Source of the DNA: Streptomyces durmitorensis
Lineage (GTDB): Bacteria > Actinomycetota > Actinomycetes > Streptomycetales > Streptomycetaceae
Direction of reading: 5' to 3'
NCBI RefSeq assembly: GCF_023498005.1
Contig: NZ_CP097289.1
Coordinates: 2,170,001 to 2,234,000 of the forward strand
Length of the DNA: 64,000 nucleotides
Shown piece after piece: positions 24,389 through 32,788 of this stretch. Each line of letters opens with the position of its first letter. The stretch's first letter is position 1. Below the pieces are notes generated by a model. The model was not told the origin of the DNA, searched no databases, and saw nothing but the letters and a program-made list of their open reading frames with translations. A program made the translations under genes and the position numbers.

Positions 24389-25179
24389 TGCGTAGGACAC
24401 GTGTGTTGAGCAGAGCCGCTGTGCTGACCGGCGCGGCACTGCTGACCCTGGCCGGGACGGCGGGCGCGGCCTTCGCCGACAGCTCCGACAGCTCTGCCGA
24501 TGACAACAAGCCGACGGAGGCAGGTACGTCCTTCCGCACGGCGACGGCGATCCAGCCGGACCAGGAGGCGACGGCGGAGGCATCCACCGGCGACTACCTG
24601 TACTGGTCGTTCCCGGCGGACGTCGGACAGCGCGCCACGGTGCACGCGACGGTGAAGCTGCCGGAGAGCGCCGCCCGGCACGGCGACTCCACCTGGCAGG
24701 TCGATGTGTACGACGGACTGCGGCGCCACCAGGCGTGCCGGTTCGGCGCGCAGACCAGGACGGCGGCGCAGGACGCCGCCACGGTCGAACTGTCCTGCAC
24801 GCTGCGCACGGTGCGCGGCTGGGCCGAGCCCTGGTCCAACGACCCACTGCCCGGCACGTACTACGCACGCCTGACGGTCACCGACCTCAAGGCGGACGAC
24901 CTCGGCCTGCCCATGCAGGCCTCGACCAAGGTCACGACGACCGACGCGGGCGGCGCCCAGGCGGTGGACGGCGCGCTGGCGAAGCCCTTGGTGCCGGGCG
25001 TCGGCACGAAGATGGAGGCGGCGTCCAGCGAGCCGGAGGACGGCTGGGCCTCCGGCTGGTGGTCGTCCCGCTGGCTGTGGACGGCGGCCGGTGGCGTACT
25101 CGGCGCCCTCGCGGGCATCGGAGGCTACTGCCTGACGCGCGGCTCGGGCCGCCCGGCGCGCGTACCTGCGGGGATGTAG
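24388..25179 (+). CDS. Secreted membrane-anchored protein of unknown function
   Basis: The 263-residue protein has a signal peptide (MRRTRVLSRAAVLTGAALLTL, cleavage after about residue 31), an extracellular beta-sandwich-like region and a C-terminal membrane helix (WTAAGGVLGALAGIGGYCL) with a basic tail. The motif DYLYWSFPADVGQRATV and the PGTYYARLTVTD strand resemble pre-peptidase C-terminal-like domains. It overlaps the VWA gene by one base, so the two are likely co-translated and may work together at the cell surface. I do not recognise a named family. Confidence 0.7.
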   Translation: MRRTRVLSRAAVLTGAALLTLAGTAGAAFADSSDSSADDNKPTEAGTSFRTATAIQPDQEATAEASTGDYLYWSFPADVGQRATVHATVKLPESAARHGDSTWQVDVYDGLRRHQACRFGAQTRTAAQDAATVELSCTLRTVRGWAEPWSNDPLPGTYYARLTVTDLKADDLGLPMQASTKVTTTDAGGAQAVDGALAKPLVPGVGTKMEAASSEPEDGWASGWWSSRWLWTAAGGVLGALAGIGGYCLTRGSGRPARVPAGM

Positions 25180-25190
25180 CGGGGATCTAG

Positions 25191-25237
25191 TCTCGGTGGT
25201 GGCCGGACCGGGCCTTCCGGTCCGGCCACCACCGAGA
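25191..25237. terminator. Perfect 21-bp-stem hairpin terminator
   Basis: Arms of 21 bases at 25191-25211 and 25217-25237 are perfectly complementary around the loop GCCTT. It starts 12 bp after the VWA operon and ends 22 bp before the phosphatase start codon. It is a very strong hairpin, likely ending the VWA operon; its closeness to the next start means the phosphatase transcript would begin inside or just after it. Confidence 0.85.
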
Positions 25238-25258
25238 CAGAACAGGAAGTTGCGCACC

Positions 25259-25852
25259 ATGGGTGACCTGCTCCTCGTCCGGCACGGCGAGACCGAGTGG
25301 TCCATGTCCGGGCAGCACACCAGCTGGACGGACATCCCGCTCACCGACAACGGCAGGGAGCAGGCGCGGGGGCTCGCGCCGCTGGTCGGGAGGTTCCGGA
25401 TCGGCGCTGCGTTCGTGAGCCCCCGGGAGCGGGCACGGGACACCGCGGCGTTGGCGGGGTTCCCGGACGCCCGGGTGGATCCCGATCTGAGCGAGTGGGA
25501 CTACGGGGCGTACGAAGGGGTCACGACGGTGGAGATCCACCGCACCCGCCCCGACTGGTTTCTGTTCACGGACGGAGTGGCTCCCGGCCCCGCCGAGCAC
25601 CCGGGTGAGACCCCGGAGCAGATCGGCGAGCGGGCCGACCGGATGCTCGCCAAGGTCGACGCGGCTCTGGCCAACTACGAGGCCAGCGTGGTCCTCTTCG
25701 CCCACTCCCATTTCCTGCGGGTGCTCACGGCCCGGCGCCTCGGACTGCCGGTCTCGGGCGGGGCGTTGTTCCAGTTGGCGACGGGGACGGTCTGCCGCCT
25801 CAGCACGGAGCATGGGCGCCCGGTGGTGGCGAGCTGGAACATTCGCCCGTAA
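25259..25852 (+). CDS. Histidine phosphatase family protein
   Basis: The 197-residue protein carries the phosphoglycerate-mutase-like motif LLLVRHGETEW with the catalytic His, the SPRERARDTA block, LSEWDYGAYEGVTTVEI and the second His in VVLFAHSHFLRVL. It likely hydrolyses a small phosphate ester in the cytoplasm. ATG 25259 is chosen because the RHGE motif must lie close to the N-terminus; the upstream frame runs through a terminator hairpin. It is usually a single-gene unit, and the substrate is unknown. Confidence 0.9.
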   Translation: MGDLLLVRHGETEWSMSGQHTSWTDIPLTDNGREQARGLAPLVGRFRIGAAFVSPRERARDTAALAGFPDARVDPDLSEWDYGAYEGVTTVEIHRTRPDWFLFTDGVAPGPAEHPGETPEQIGERADRMLAKVDAALANYEASVVLFAHSHFLRVLTARRLGLPVSGGALFQLATGTVCRLSTEHGRPVVASWNIRP

Positions 25853-25905
25853 AACCAGGCACACTCTGTCCCATATAGCTCTCTCACCACCAAGAAGGAT
25901 CACGA

Positions 25906-26490
25906 ATGATCACGCTCAAGAAGGAAGACGGACCGGCTGATCTCGGCGGAGTGACCCGTCTGTCCATAGGTGTGTCCTGGGACCCCACCGTCGGCAGCAG
26001 CGGTGGACTCATGGGGAAGCTCCGCCAGAAGGCCGGCACCGACCTCGACCTGATCGCCATCGCGATGTCCGGGGCCGACCCGGTGCGCCTCGCCGGTCTC
26101 GACTCGCTCGACCCGCTGGGCAACGGCTCGCTGGTGCACAGCGGCGACAACCAGACCGGCAAGGGTGACGGCGACGACGAGACGGTGACCGTCGAGTTCG
26201 AGCGCGTGCCGGACAACATCACGTCGATCGTGTTCGTCGCCGCCGCGTACAAGAAGCGCAGCGCCTTCCAGAACGCGCGCAACATCAGCTTCAAGGTGTA
26301 CGACGCCACGGGCGGCAGCACCCAGCAGGTCGCCGACATCTGGCCGAGCCTGCTCACCAACGACAACGGCTGCGCCGTGGCCAAGGCGATCCGGGACGGT
26401 GCGACCTGGAAGCTCGAGGTCATCAACGAGACCGGGAAGATCAAGCAGGGCGACGAGCAGGCCCTGATGCGCTTCGCCATGAGCAAGTAG
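25906..26490 (+). CDS. TerD-family stress protein
   Basis: The 194-residue protein fits the TerD/TerZ/CABP family: VTRLSIGVSWDP near the start, the calcium-binding segments DLDLIAIAMSGADP and HSGDNQTGKGDGDDE, and the VAAAYKKRSAFQNARN block. TerD proteins bind Ca2+ and are linked to tellurite resistance and, in Streptomyces, to development. An AAGAAGGA site precedes ATG 25906. A strong hairpin follows the gene, so it is a monocistronic unit. Confidence 0.92.
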   Translation: MITLKKEDGPADLGGVTRLSIGVSWDPTVGSSGGLMGKLRQKAGTDLDLIAIAMSGADPVRLAGLDSLDPLGNGSLVHSGDNQTGKGDGDDETVTVEFERVPDNITSIVFVAAAYKKRSAFQNARNISFKVYDATGGSTQQVADIWPSLLTNDNGCAVAKAIRDGATWKLEVINETGKIKQGDEQALMRFAMSK

Positions 26491-26497
26491 CGGACGT

Positions 26498-26528
26498 CCG
26501 GGCCGGCCGGTCTCCCCGGCCGGCCCGG
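26498..26528 (+). terminator. Hairpin terminator after terD-like gene
   Basis: CCGGGCCGGCCGG and its exact complement flank a five-base loop (TCTCC), starting eight bases after the TerD stop codon. Its position and GC content fit an intrinsic streptomycete terminator. Confidence 0.8.
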
Positions 26529-26582
26529 TCGATGTCAGGGTCTGCGCGGTCGATGTCAGGGTCTGCGCGGTCGACGTCAGGG
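26529..26582 (+). repeat. 21-bp tandem repeat, 2.6 copies
   Basis: A 21-bp unit beginning TCGATGTCAGGGTCTG and ending CGCGG is present twice without change (26529-26549, 26550-26570) and then as a partial copy (26571-26582) with one substitution. It sits between the TerD terminator and the next gene and contains no gene. Confidence 0.85.
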
Positions 26583-26625
26583 CCCGGTTCGACACGCACC
26601 CCGAAGATCATCAAGACTTGCGGCC

Positions 26626-27531
26626 ATGCGATACGGCGTGAATCTCCTCAACTTCGGCTCCGGCACCACCCCCGACTCCCTCGTCCGCCAGGCGACCGAC
26701 GCCCGCGACATCGGGTTCGGCTTTGCGATGATCTCCGACCACATAACGGTCACCCCCGACGTGCACGCGGTCTATCCGGCCCCGTTCTACGACCAGTTCG
26801 TGCTCGCCGCGCATCTCGCGGGCCGCGTACCGGGGCTGCGGCTCGGCACGACGATCACCGTGATCCCCTACCGCCACCCGCTCCAGACCGCCCGGCTTGC
26901 CGCCAACATCGACCAGCTCAACGAAGCCGGCTTCATCCTCGGCGCCGGTGTCGGCTGGTCCCGTGCCGAGTACGAGGCGCTCGGCGTCCCCTTCGAGGAG
27001 CGCGGCGCCATCACGGACGAGTACCTCACCGCGATCCGCGCCGCATGGGCCGAGGAGACGACCTCCTTCCAGGGCCGGTACGTCTCCTACGAAGACATCC
27101 GCAACGCCCCCGCCCCGGCGACCCCCCTGCCCGTCTGGGTCGGCGGCAACTCCCCCGCCGCCCAGCGCCGCGCGGCCCGCCTCGGCGAGGGCTGGCACCC
27201 GTTCATGCCGACGCTCGAAGCCGTGCGGACGGCGCTGCCCCGGATCGCCGCCGAGGCCGAGGCCGCCGGGCGCCCCGTGCCGGACCTCGTGCCCCGCCTC
27301 CAGCTCCGGCTCACCCCGCAGCCGGACACCGCGGAGCGTCCCCTCGGGCACGGCAGCGTCGACCAGCTCCGCGCCGACCTGGAGGCGCTGGCCGAGCTGG
27401 GGGCCACGGACGTCCTGCTCGACACCTACCCCGGTACGCCCGACGAGCGCGGCTCCGCCGACGACGACCGGCGCACGCTCGACCTCGTGGCCGAGAAGGT
27501 CGTCGACCTCGCCACGGGAACAGTTCGCTGA
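26626..27531 (+). CDS. LLM-class F420-dependent oxidoreductase
   Basis: The 301-residue protein shows the luciferase-like TIM-barrel pattern: GFGFAMISDHI, LRLGTTITVIPYRHPLQTARLAANIDQL, LGAGVGWSRAEYEALGV and PVWVGGNSPAAQRRAARLGEGWHP. This subfamily in actinobacteria usually uses coenzyme F420 rather than FMN. It should reduce or oxidise a small organic substrate in the cytoplasm. It stands alone after a repeat-containing gap; the following gene is unrelated. Confidence 0.88.
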   Translation: MRYGVNLLNFGSGTTPDSLVRQATDARDIGFGFAMISDHITVTPDVHAVYPAPFYDQFVLAAHLAGRVPGLRLGTTITVIPYRHPLQTARLAANIDQLNEAGFILGAGVGWSRAEYEALGVPFEERGAITDEYLTAIRAAWAEETTSFQGRYVSYEDIRNAPAPATPLPVWVGGNSPAAQRRAARLGEGWHPFMPTLEAVRTALPRIAAEAEAAGRPVPDLVPRLQLRLTPQPDTAERPLGHGSVDQLRADLEALAELGATDVLLDTYPGTPDERGSADDDRRTLDLVAEKVVDLATGTVR

Positions 27532-27630
27532 GCCGGCAGACGGCGGACAGCTGAGGTCCCGCGGCCGTTGTCAGTGGCACGAGGCACTATCGGAACCAGG
27601 CGGAAGAGGACCTGGGGAAGAGGTGGGCTC

Positions 27631-28284
27631 ATGACGAAGCCTCCGACGGCCGCTCAGCGGCGGATCATCGAGGCCGCGGACCCGGCGACGGGCCGTCTCA
27701 CCGGGAGCGAGGCACAGCTGGCGGGGCTCGTGCGCCACCGCCTCGCCTTCCGGCACCCCCGTCCGCCGCACGCCTATTTCCTGACGCCCACGGGCCATCG
27801 CGTGCGGGAGGGCACGGAGAGCGGACCCGCTGCCGAGGCCCCCGGCCCTCCCCCGGCCGCGGCCCCCGCTCCCTCCGGCCTCTTCGCCGCCCGCACCGGC
27901 ACCGAACCGATACCACTGTCGGGAGCCGAAGGCCCGGCCCGCGCCCGCGACGTACGCAGCGCCTGGGAAGGGCTCCTGGAGATGCGCCGCATGACCAATC
28001 CGGACGGCGCGCGCGACCGCCCCTGTGCCTGGGAGCGGACGCATCTGGTGCAGGCCGCCGCGCTTGCCCTGGAGGCGGCGGGCTGCCCGCCGGGGCCCGA
28101 CGGCTATCGGGTGGGCGAGACCCCGCAGCCCGAGGCCGTCGCCGTGCGCGTGGCGGCACCGGAGGGGCTGCGGGCGTGCGCGAGCGCGCTGGAGGCCGCG
28201 GGCTGGCAGGTCAGCGAACACGCCGAGCGGCCCCCCGGCGCGCGCTATCTCCTCGCCTCGCCCCGGAGGGGCCAGAGACACTGA
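27631..28284 (+). CDS. Hypothetical protein
   Basis: The 217-residue protein has three visible parts: an N-terminal region (AAQRRIIEAADPATGRLTG) that looks like a small winged-helix-type recognition unit, an Ala/Pro-rich linker (residues 70-95), and two C-terminal segments ending in ASALEAAGWQVSEH. No signal peptide, membrane helix or catalytic motif is seen. ATG 27631 is preferred; upstream codons are in frame but without a ribosome site. Only 42 bp separate it from the thioesterase gene. I do not recognise a family. Confidence 0.6.
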   Translation: MTKPPTAAQRRIIEAADPATGRLTGSEAQLAGLVRHRLAFRHPRPPHAYFLTPTGHRVREGTESGPAAEAPGPPPAAAPAPSGLFAARTGTEPIPLSGAEGPARARDVRSAWEGLLEMRRMTNPDGARDRPCAWERTHLVQAAALALEAAGCPPGPDGYRVGETPQPEAVAVRVAAPEGLRACASALEAAGWQVSEHAERPPGARYLLASPRRGQRH

Positions 28285-28326
28285 GCGCCGCAGAAGTGAC
28301 CGAGTTGAACCGTTGAAGGGAATGCC

Positions 28327-28749
28327 GTGACAGACCCGTTTTCCGTGAGCATCAGCGTCCGTGGGTACGAGACGGACTCGCAGGGCCATCTCAACCAGGC
28401 CGTCTATCTGCAGTACGCCGAGCACGCCCGCTGGTCGGTGCTGCGCGCGGCAGGCATCGAGCAGGCCGACCTGCTCGCCAAGGGGGTGGGCCCGGTCGCC
28501 CTGGAGAACACCATCCGCTACTTCAGCGAGCTGCGCGCCGGTGACGAGGTGGAGGTGACCTGCGTCTTCGTGTGGGGCGAGCGCAAGACGTTCCGCATCG
28601 AGCAGTCGATCACCAAGACGGACGGCACCAAGGCCGCCGAGCTGCGCTCCGTCGGCGGCCTTCTGGACCTGGGCGAACGGCAGATGGTGGCGGATCCGCG
28701 CGAGTACTTCAGGGCGCTGGCCGACGACCCGGCGGTGATCGGTCTCTGA
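28327..28749 (+). CDS. Acyl-CoA thioesterase, 4HBT hot-dog family
   Basis: The 140-residue protein matches the 4-hydroxybenzoyl-CoA thioesterase/YbgC type: VRGYETDSQGHLNQAVYLQYAEHARWSVL holds the Asp and the DxxGHxN helix that activates water on the thioester. The hot-dog fold follows (ELRAGDEVEVTCVFVWGERKTFRIEQSI). It starts with GTG after an AAGGGA site. It probably hydrolyses cytoplasmic acyl-CoA esters; the acyl chain is unknown. Confidence 0.9.
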   Translation: MTDPFSVSISVRGYETDSQGHLNQAVYLQYAEHARWSVLRAAGIEQADLLAKGVGPVALENTIRYFSELRAGDEVEVTCVFVWGERKTFRIEQSITKTDGTKAAELRSVGGLLDLGERQMVADPREYFRALADDPAVIGL

Positions 28750-28860
28750 GCCACCTCTCACCGTTGGGCCCCGTTTCCGGGGATCGGGAACTAGATTGGC
28801 GGGTGATCGTTCTTTCAAGTACCCAGCAGGAGCAGGACCGCTCACCCACAGGAGGCCCCC

Positions 28861-29673
28861 GTGTCGGACCGTGACCCCCAAGCCGACGCCGCCGAGGACA
28901 TACGCGCGCGCATCGACACCACGACGCCGCACTCCGCGCGCTTCTGGAACTACTTCGTGGGCGGCAAGGACAATTACGAGAAGGACCGCGAACTCGGCGA
29001 CCACATCAAGGAGATCCACCCCGGCCTGGTCGACGTGGCGCGCCTGAGCCGCAACTTCCTCGGCCGCGCGGTCCGGCACCTGGTGACGGAGCAGGGCATC
29101 CGCCAGTTCCTGGACATCGGCACGGGCCTGCCGACCGCCGACAACACGCACGAGGTCGCCCAGCGCGCGGCCCCTGACTCCCGGATCGTGTACGTCGACA
29201 ACGACCCGCTCGTCCTGGCCCACGCCCGCGCGCTGCTCACCAGCACGCCCGAGGGCGAGACCGCGTACATCGACGCCGATCTCTACGACCCCGAGGCGAT
29301 CCTGCGGGCCGCGAGCGCGACCCTGGACCTCTCCCGGCCGGTCGCCCTGATGATCCTCAACACCCTTGGCCACGTGGGTGATTACGCGCAGGGGCGCGAC
29401 CTCGTGTCCCGGCTCATGGCGGGTCTGCCGTCCGGCAGCTATCTGGTGATCAGCGACAGCACCGCCACCAGCGACGGCATGATCGCGGCGTCGAACGCGT
29501 ACAACAAGAGCGGCGCGATCCCCTACCACGTGCGCAGCGTCGAGGAGATCACCGGCTTCTTCGACGGCCTGGATCTTGTCGATCCCGGCGTCGCCCAAGT
29601 CACCCGCTGGCGCCCCGATTCCGAGGACGCGACGCCCGTCGACGCGTACGGAGCGGTGGCCCGCAAGCCCTAG
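28861..29673 (+). CDS. SAM-dependent methyltransferase (DUF574 type)
   Basis: The 270-residue protein has the hallmark of the actinobacterial S-adenosyl methyltransferase family once called DUF574: PHSARFWNYFVGGKDNYEKDREL, FLDIGTGLPTADNTHEVAQ for SAM binding, VYVDNDPLVLAHARALL and YHVRSVEEITGFFDGLDLVDPGV. Streptomycetes hold many paralogues, several regulated during development; substrates are not known. GTG 28861 follows a GGAGG site. It is a single gene followed by tandem repeats and a hairpin. Confidence 0.9.
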   Translation: MSDRDPQADAAEDIRARIDTTTPHSARFWNYFVGGKDNYEKDRELGDHIKEIHPGLVDVARLSRNFLGRAVRHLVTEQGIRQFLDIGTGLPTADNTHEVAQRAAPDSRIVYVDNDPLVLAHARALLTSTPEGETAYIDADLYDPEAILRAASATLDLSRPVALMILNTLGHVGDYAQGRDLVSRLMAGLPSGSYLVISDSTATSDGMIAASNAYNKSGAIPYHVRSVEEITGFFDGLDLVDPGVAQVTRWRPDSEDATPVDAYGAVARKP

Positions 29674-29705
29674 CTTCCGCTGGGCTTCCGCTGGGCTTCC
29701 GCTGG
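29673..29705 (+). repeat. 11-bp tandem triplet repeat
   Basis: GCTTCCGCTGG is present three times in a row without change, beginning on the last base of the methyltransferase stop codon. It has no coding role and is likely a slippage product. Confidence 0.85.
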
Positions 29706-29756
29706 AGACCCGGTGATCGATCCGCGGGCCGGTGGGGGCTTGTCGCGCAGCTCCCC

Positions 29757-29774
29757 GCGCCCCTTACGGGGCGC
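29757..29774. terminator. GC hairpin between methyltransferase and HxlR genes
   Basis: GCGCCCC-TTAC-GGGGCGC forms a tight hairpin, itself enclosed by a longer pairing of GGGGGCTTGT (about 29734) with ACAAGCCCCC (about 29784, inside the HxlR gene end). It lies between convergent genes and probably ends both transcripts. The core CTCCCCGCGCCCCTTACGGG looks like a hairpin commonly seen between streptomycete genes, from memory. Confidence 0.75.
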
Positions 29775-30170
29775 TCACGCGTCCACAAGCCCCCGCTGCT
29801 CGTCGTAGTCCGCCCGCGACTGCGCGATCGTCACCCGGTGCCGCTCCGCCCACCCCGTCAGGGTCAGCAGCGTGCCGTGCAGTTCCTGTGCGACCGGCGT
29901 CAGTTCATACTCGACCTTCGGCGGCACCGTCGGAAACACCGTGCGCGTGAGCAGGCCGTCGCGCTCCAGGTTCCGCAGGGTCAGGGTCAGCATGCGGCGG
30001 CTGATGCCCTCGATGCTGCGCTCCAGTTCGGTGAAGCGGATGGGCCCGTGGGCCGCCGCGACCAGGATCGGGATGCTCCATTTCCCCACCACCCTGTCAA
30101 GAACTTCGCGCAGCGGGCACGCCTGCGCGTTCACCACCTGCGCCGTAACACCGGTGTTCCCTTGGGACAT
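29775..30170 (-). CDS. HxlR-family transcriptional regulator
   Basis: The 131-residue protein is a typical HxlR winged helix: CPLREVLDRVVGKWSIPILVAAAHGPIRFTELERSIEGISRRMLTLTLRNLERDGLLTR, followed by the wing EYELTPVAQEL. The N-terminal Cys18 is the usual sensing cysteine of the HxlR/YodB branch. It is divergent from an MFS exporter gene with about 90 bp between starts, so it most likely represses that exporter and itself until a thiol-reactive or quinone-like ligand appears; this last point is inference. Confidence 0.9.
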   Translation of the reverse strand: MSQGNTGVTAQVVNAQACPLREVLDRVVGKWSIPILVAAAHGPIRFTELERSIEGISRRMLTLTLRNLERDGLLTRTVFPTVPPKVEYELTPVAQELHGTLLTLTGWAERHRVTIAQSRADYDEQRGLVDA

Positions 30171-30260
30171 CGAAGTTCCTCCTTCTCGCGGCCTCCATGG
30201 TCACGCACGATGAGCCCCGTTACAAGTCGTGCACCTATGCAGTTCATGGAGGTTTTCGTC

Positions 30261-31754
30261 GTGTCCGATGCCAAGGCTCAGGCCCCGTCCGCTTCACCAC
30301 GTTCCCGCCGGGCGTCGCTCGCCGTGCTGTCGTCGGGTCTCCTGATGACGATCATCGACGGCAACATCGTGACCGTCGCGATGCCCGCCATCCAGAACGA
30401 CCTCGGCTTCTCGGCGCCGGGCCTCGCCTGGGTCGTGAACGCCTACCTCATCGCCTTCGGCGGACTGCTGCTCCTCGCCGGACGCCTCGGCGATCTCATC
30501 GGCCGCAAGCGGATGTTCGTCTCGGGCCTCGCCGTGTTCACCGCGGCGTCCGTGCTGTGCGGAGTCGCCACCGACCAGGGCCTGCTGATCGCGGCACGCG
30601 CCGTGCAGGGCGTCGGCGGGGCGATGACATCGGCGGTCGTACTCGGCATGCTGGTGGCCCTCTTCCCCGAACCGCGCGAACAGGCCAAGGCCATCGCGGT
30701 GTTCAGCGCGGTCGGCGCAGCGGGCGGTGCGCTCGGCACGTTCCTGGGCGGCGCGCTCACCGAGACCCTCAACTGGCACTGGATCTTCCTGATCAACCTG
30801 CCGATCGGGGCCGTCGCGCTCGTCGCCGCGGTACGCGTCCTGGCGAACGACCGCGGCACGGGCCTCGCCGGGGGCGCCGACTACCCGGGCGCCGTACTCA
30901 TCACCGGCGCCCTGATGCTCACCGTCTACACGATCGTCGGCTCCGGCGAGCGCGGGACGCCCGCCACGCTCGCGCTCGCCGCCCTCTCCCTCGCCCTGTA
31001 CGCCGCCTTCGCCGTCCGCCAGACCCGCACGGACCGGCCCCTGCTGCGCCTGCGCGTCTTCCGCTCCCGCACGCTGACCGGCGCCAACGCCGTGCAGATC
31101 CTGATGATCGCGGGCATGTTCGGCTTCCAGTACATCGGCGCCCTCTACTTCCAACGGGTCCTGGGCTACGGCGAATTGAAGACCGGGTTCGCGTTCCTGC
31201 CCGCCCCCGTCGCCATCGGCGTCCTGATGCTCGGCCTGTCCGCCCGGGTGATCGGGCGCTTCGGACCGTACCGTTCGGTGCTCGGGGGCCTCGTCCTCAT
31301 CACGGCGGGCCTCGCGCTCCTCGGCCGCCTGCCCGCCGACGGTTCGTACGCCGTCGACGTGCTCCCCGCGATGCTGCTGCTCGGCGCCGGGTTCGCCGCG
31401 GCGATGCCCGCCGTGACGGGGCTCGCGATGGCCGGGGCGCGCGAGGAGGACGCGGGCCTCGCCTCCGGACTCTTCAACACCACGCAGGTAGTGGGCGGTT
31501 CACTGGGTCTGGCTGTCCTGACCACGCTGGCGGCGAGCCGTACGGAGGGTCTGCTCGCGGACGGCGAAGAGACCCTGGCGGCGACGGCCGACGGCTACCG
31601 CCTCGCCTTCTGGGTGGCCGCGGGCGTCGCGGCGGCGGGCATCGCCTTGGCGGCGACGCTGCTCCGGCCGGAGCGCGGGACGACCGGCACCGCCACCCCC
31701 ACCCAGGAACAGGAGCCGGAGAAGAAACAGGAGCCGGCGCGAATCGCCCCTTAG
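30261..31754 (+). CDS. DHA2-family MFS exporter (14 TM)
   Basis: The 497-residue protein has the EmrB/QacA signature: TIIDGNIVTVAMPAIQ in TM1, motif A GRLGDLIGRKRMF, and NWHWIFLINLPIGAVAL in the middle, with about 14 hydrophobic segments. It should export hydrophobic compounds by proton antiport. GTG 30261 is chosen because GGAGG lies eight bases upstream; in-frame ATG codons at 30237 and 30246 are alternatives. The HxlR gene reads away from it and probably regulates it. Confidence 0.9.
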   Translation: MSDAKAQAPSASPRSRRASLAVLSSGLLMTIIDGNIVTVAMPAIQNDLGFSAPGLAWVVNAYLIAFGGLLLLAGRLGDLIGRKRMFVSGLAVFTAASVLCGVATDQGLLIAARAVQGVGGAMTSAVVLGMLVALFPEPREQAKAIAVFSAVGAAGGALGTFLGGALTETLNWHWIFLINLPIGAVALVAAVRVLANDRGTGLAGGADYPGAVLITGALMLTVYTIVGSGERGTPATLALAALSLALYAAFAVRQTRTDRPLLRLRVFRSRTLTGANAVQILMIAGMFGFQYIGALYFQRVLGYGELKTGFAFLPAPVAIGVLMLGLSARVIGRFGPYRSVLGGLVLITAGLALLGRLPADGSYAVDVLPAMLLLGAGFAAAMPAVTGLAMAGAREEDAGLASGLFNTTQVVGGSLGLAVLTTLAASRTEGLLADGEETLAATADGYRLAFWVAAGVAAAGIALAATLLRPERGTTGTATPTQEQEPEKKQEPARIAP

Positions 31755-31785
31755 GCCAGTCCAGGTACCCCCCTTGCCTCCCGGC

Positions 31786-31808
31786 GGCCGGACCACTACG
31801 GTCCGGCC
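31786..31808 (+). terminator. Hairpin after MFS gene
   Basis: GGCCGGACC and its complement surround ACTAC, 32 bp after the exporter stop codon and 48 bp before the next start. Confidence 0.75.
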
Positions 31809-31855
31809 AGCCGCGAATCTACGCGCGTCACGCACCGAGCGAGAGGCCCCTGACC

Positions 31856-32788
31856 ATGCGTAAGACCGTCCTGACCGCAATTGCCGCCCTGGGCGCGGGA
31901 GTTGCCGTGGTGCTCAGCACCGGCCTGTCCTCGGCGCAGCCGGAAGCCGGCTCATGGCAGCAGGTCGGGGCCGACGTGAAGTCCGGCATCAGCGGTCTCG
32001 CCGTCGCCTCGCGTTCGGGTGACACTCTCCACGCCCTCGTCGTACGCGACAACAAGCGGCCCGGCGACAACCGCATCGCCGACGTCGTCTACCGCCCCGG
32101 CCAGGCGGCCACCGTCACGCCGATCACCTGGCAGGGCGGCGCCGAACCCATCGACCTGGAGGCGCTCGACGCGGTGCCTGGCACGTCCGACGAGTACGTG
32201 GCCGTGGCAAGCCGCGGGCTCGCCTACCACCTCAAGCTGATCGACGCCGGTGAGGCCGTGCGGGTCCTTGACGTCGCACCGCTGCCCGAGATCGGCGCGG
32301 GCGACGACTTCGAGAGCTTCACCCTCACCTCGCGGCACGGGAAGACGGCCGCGGTCTGGGCGGACCGGGGCGCGGGCGCGGACCGCCCGGCGACGCTGTA
32401 CGCGGCGCCGTTCTCGATCAACTCCTACGGTGAGTCGAAGTTCGGCGCGGTGAAGAAGGCGACGTTGCGAGCGCCGTACCCGCGGGGGGACGTCCGCCAT
32501 GCCTCGGACATCGAGGTGACCAAGTCGGGCCGCCTGCTGGTCAGTTCGGCCTCCGACGCCGGGGACGACGGGCCGTTCGACTCCGCCGTGAGCGACGCGG
32601 GCAGGCTGTCCGTCGCCCCCTCGGGGAAGGTCCGGCTGTCCGTCGACAGGTCGCCCGAGGTCCTGGAGAAGTTCGAGGGCCACAAGATCGAGGCCGTGCA
32701 CTGCGTCCCCGGATCCGGCCTCGCGGCCCTCGGTACGGATGACGAGAACGCGGGCGGCTCCCTCAGCACGCGCCATCTCTGCGACTGA
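31856..32788 (+). CDS. Secreted protein, probable beta-propeller
   Basis: The 310-residue protein begins with a Sec signal peptide (MRKTVLTAIAALGAGVAVVL, cleavage near SAQP at residue 28). The rest is made of repeated short strands with Asp/Gly turns (DLEALDAVPGTSDEYVAVASRG, DFESFTLTSRHGKTAAVWADRG, HASDIEVTKSGRLLVSSASD), which suggests a five- to seven-bladed propeller such as those of esterase-like phytase proteins. No catalytic set was identified. Its end overlaps the end of the convergent MATE gene by 26 bp. Confidence 0.7.
   Translation: MRKTVLTAIAALGAGVAVVLSTGLSSAQPEAGSWQQVGADVKSGISGLAVASRSGDTLHALVVRDNKRPGDNRIADVVYRPGQAATVTPITWQGGAEPIDLEALDAVPGTSDEYVAVASRGLAYHLKLIDAGEAVRVLDVAPLPEIGAGDDFESFTLTSRHGKTAAVWADRGAGADRPATLYAAPFSINSYGESKFGAVKKATLRAPYPRGDVRHASDIEVTKSGRLLVSSASDAGDDGPFDSAVSDAGRLSVAPSGKVRLSVDRSPEVLEKFEGHKIEAVHCVPGSGLAALGTDDENAGGSLSTRHLCD

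Noticed and set aside
28025..28330. Small plus-strand frame overlapping the hypothetical gene
   Set aside because: It is a shifted frame of the 27631-28284 gene and lacks its own ribosome site.
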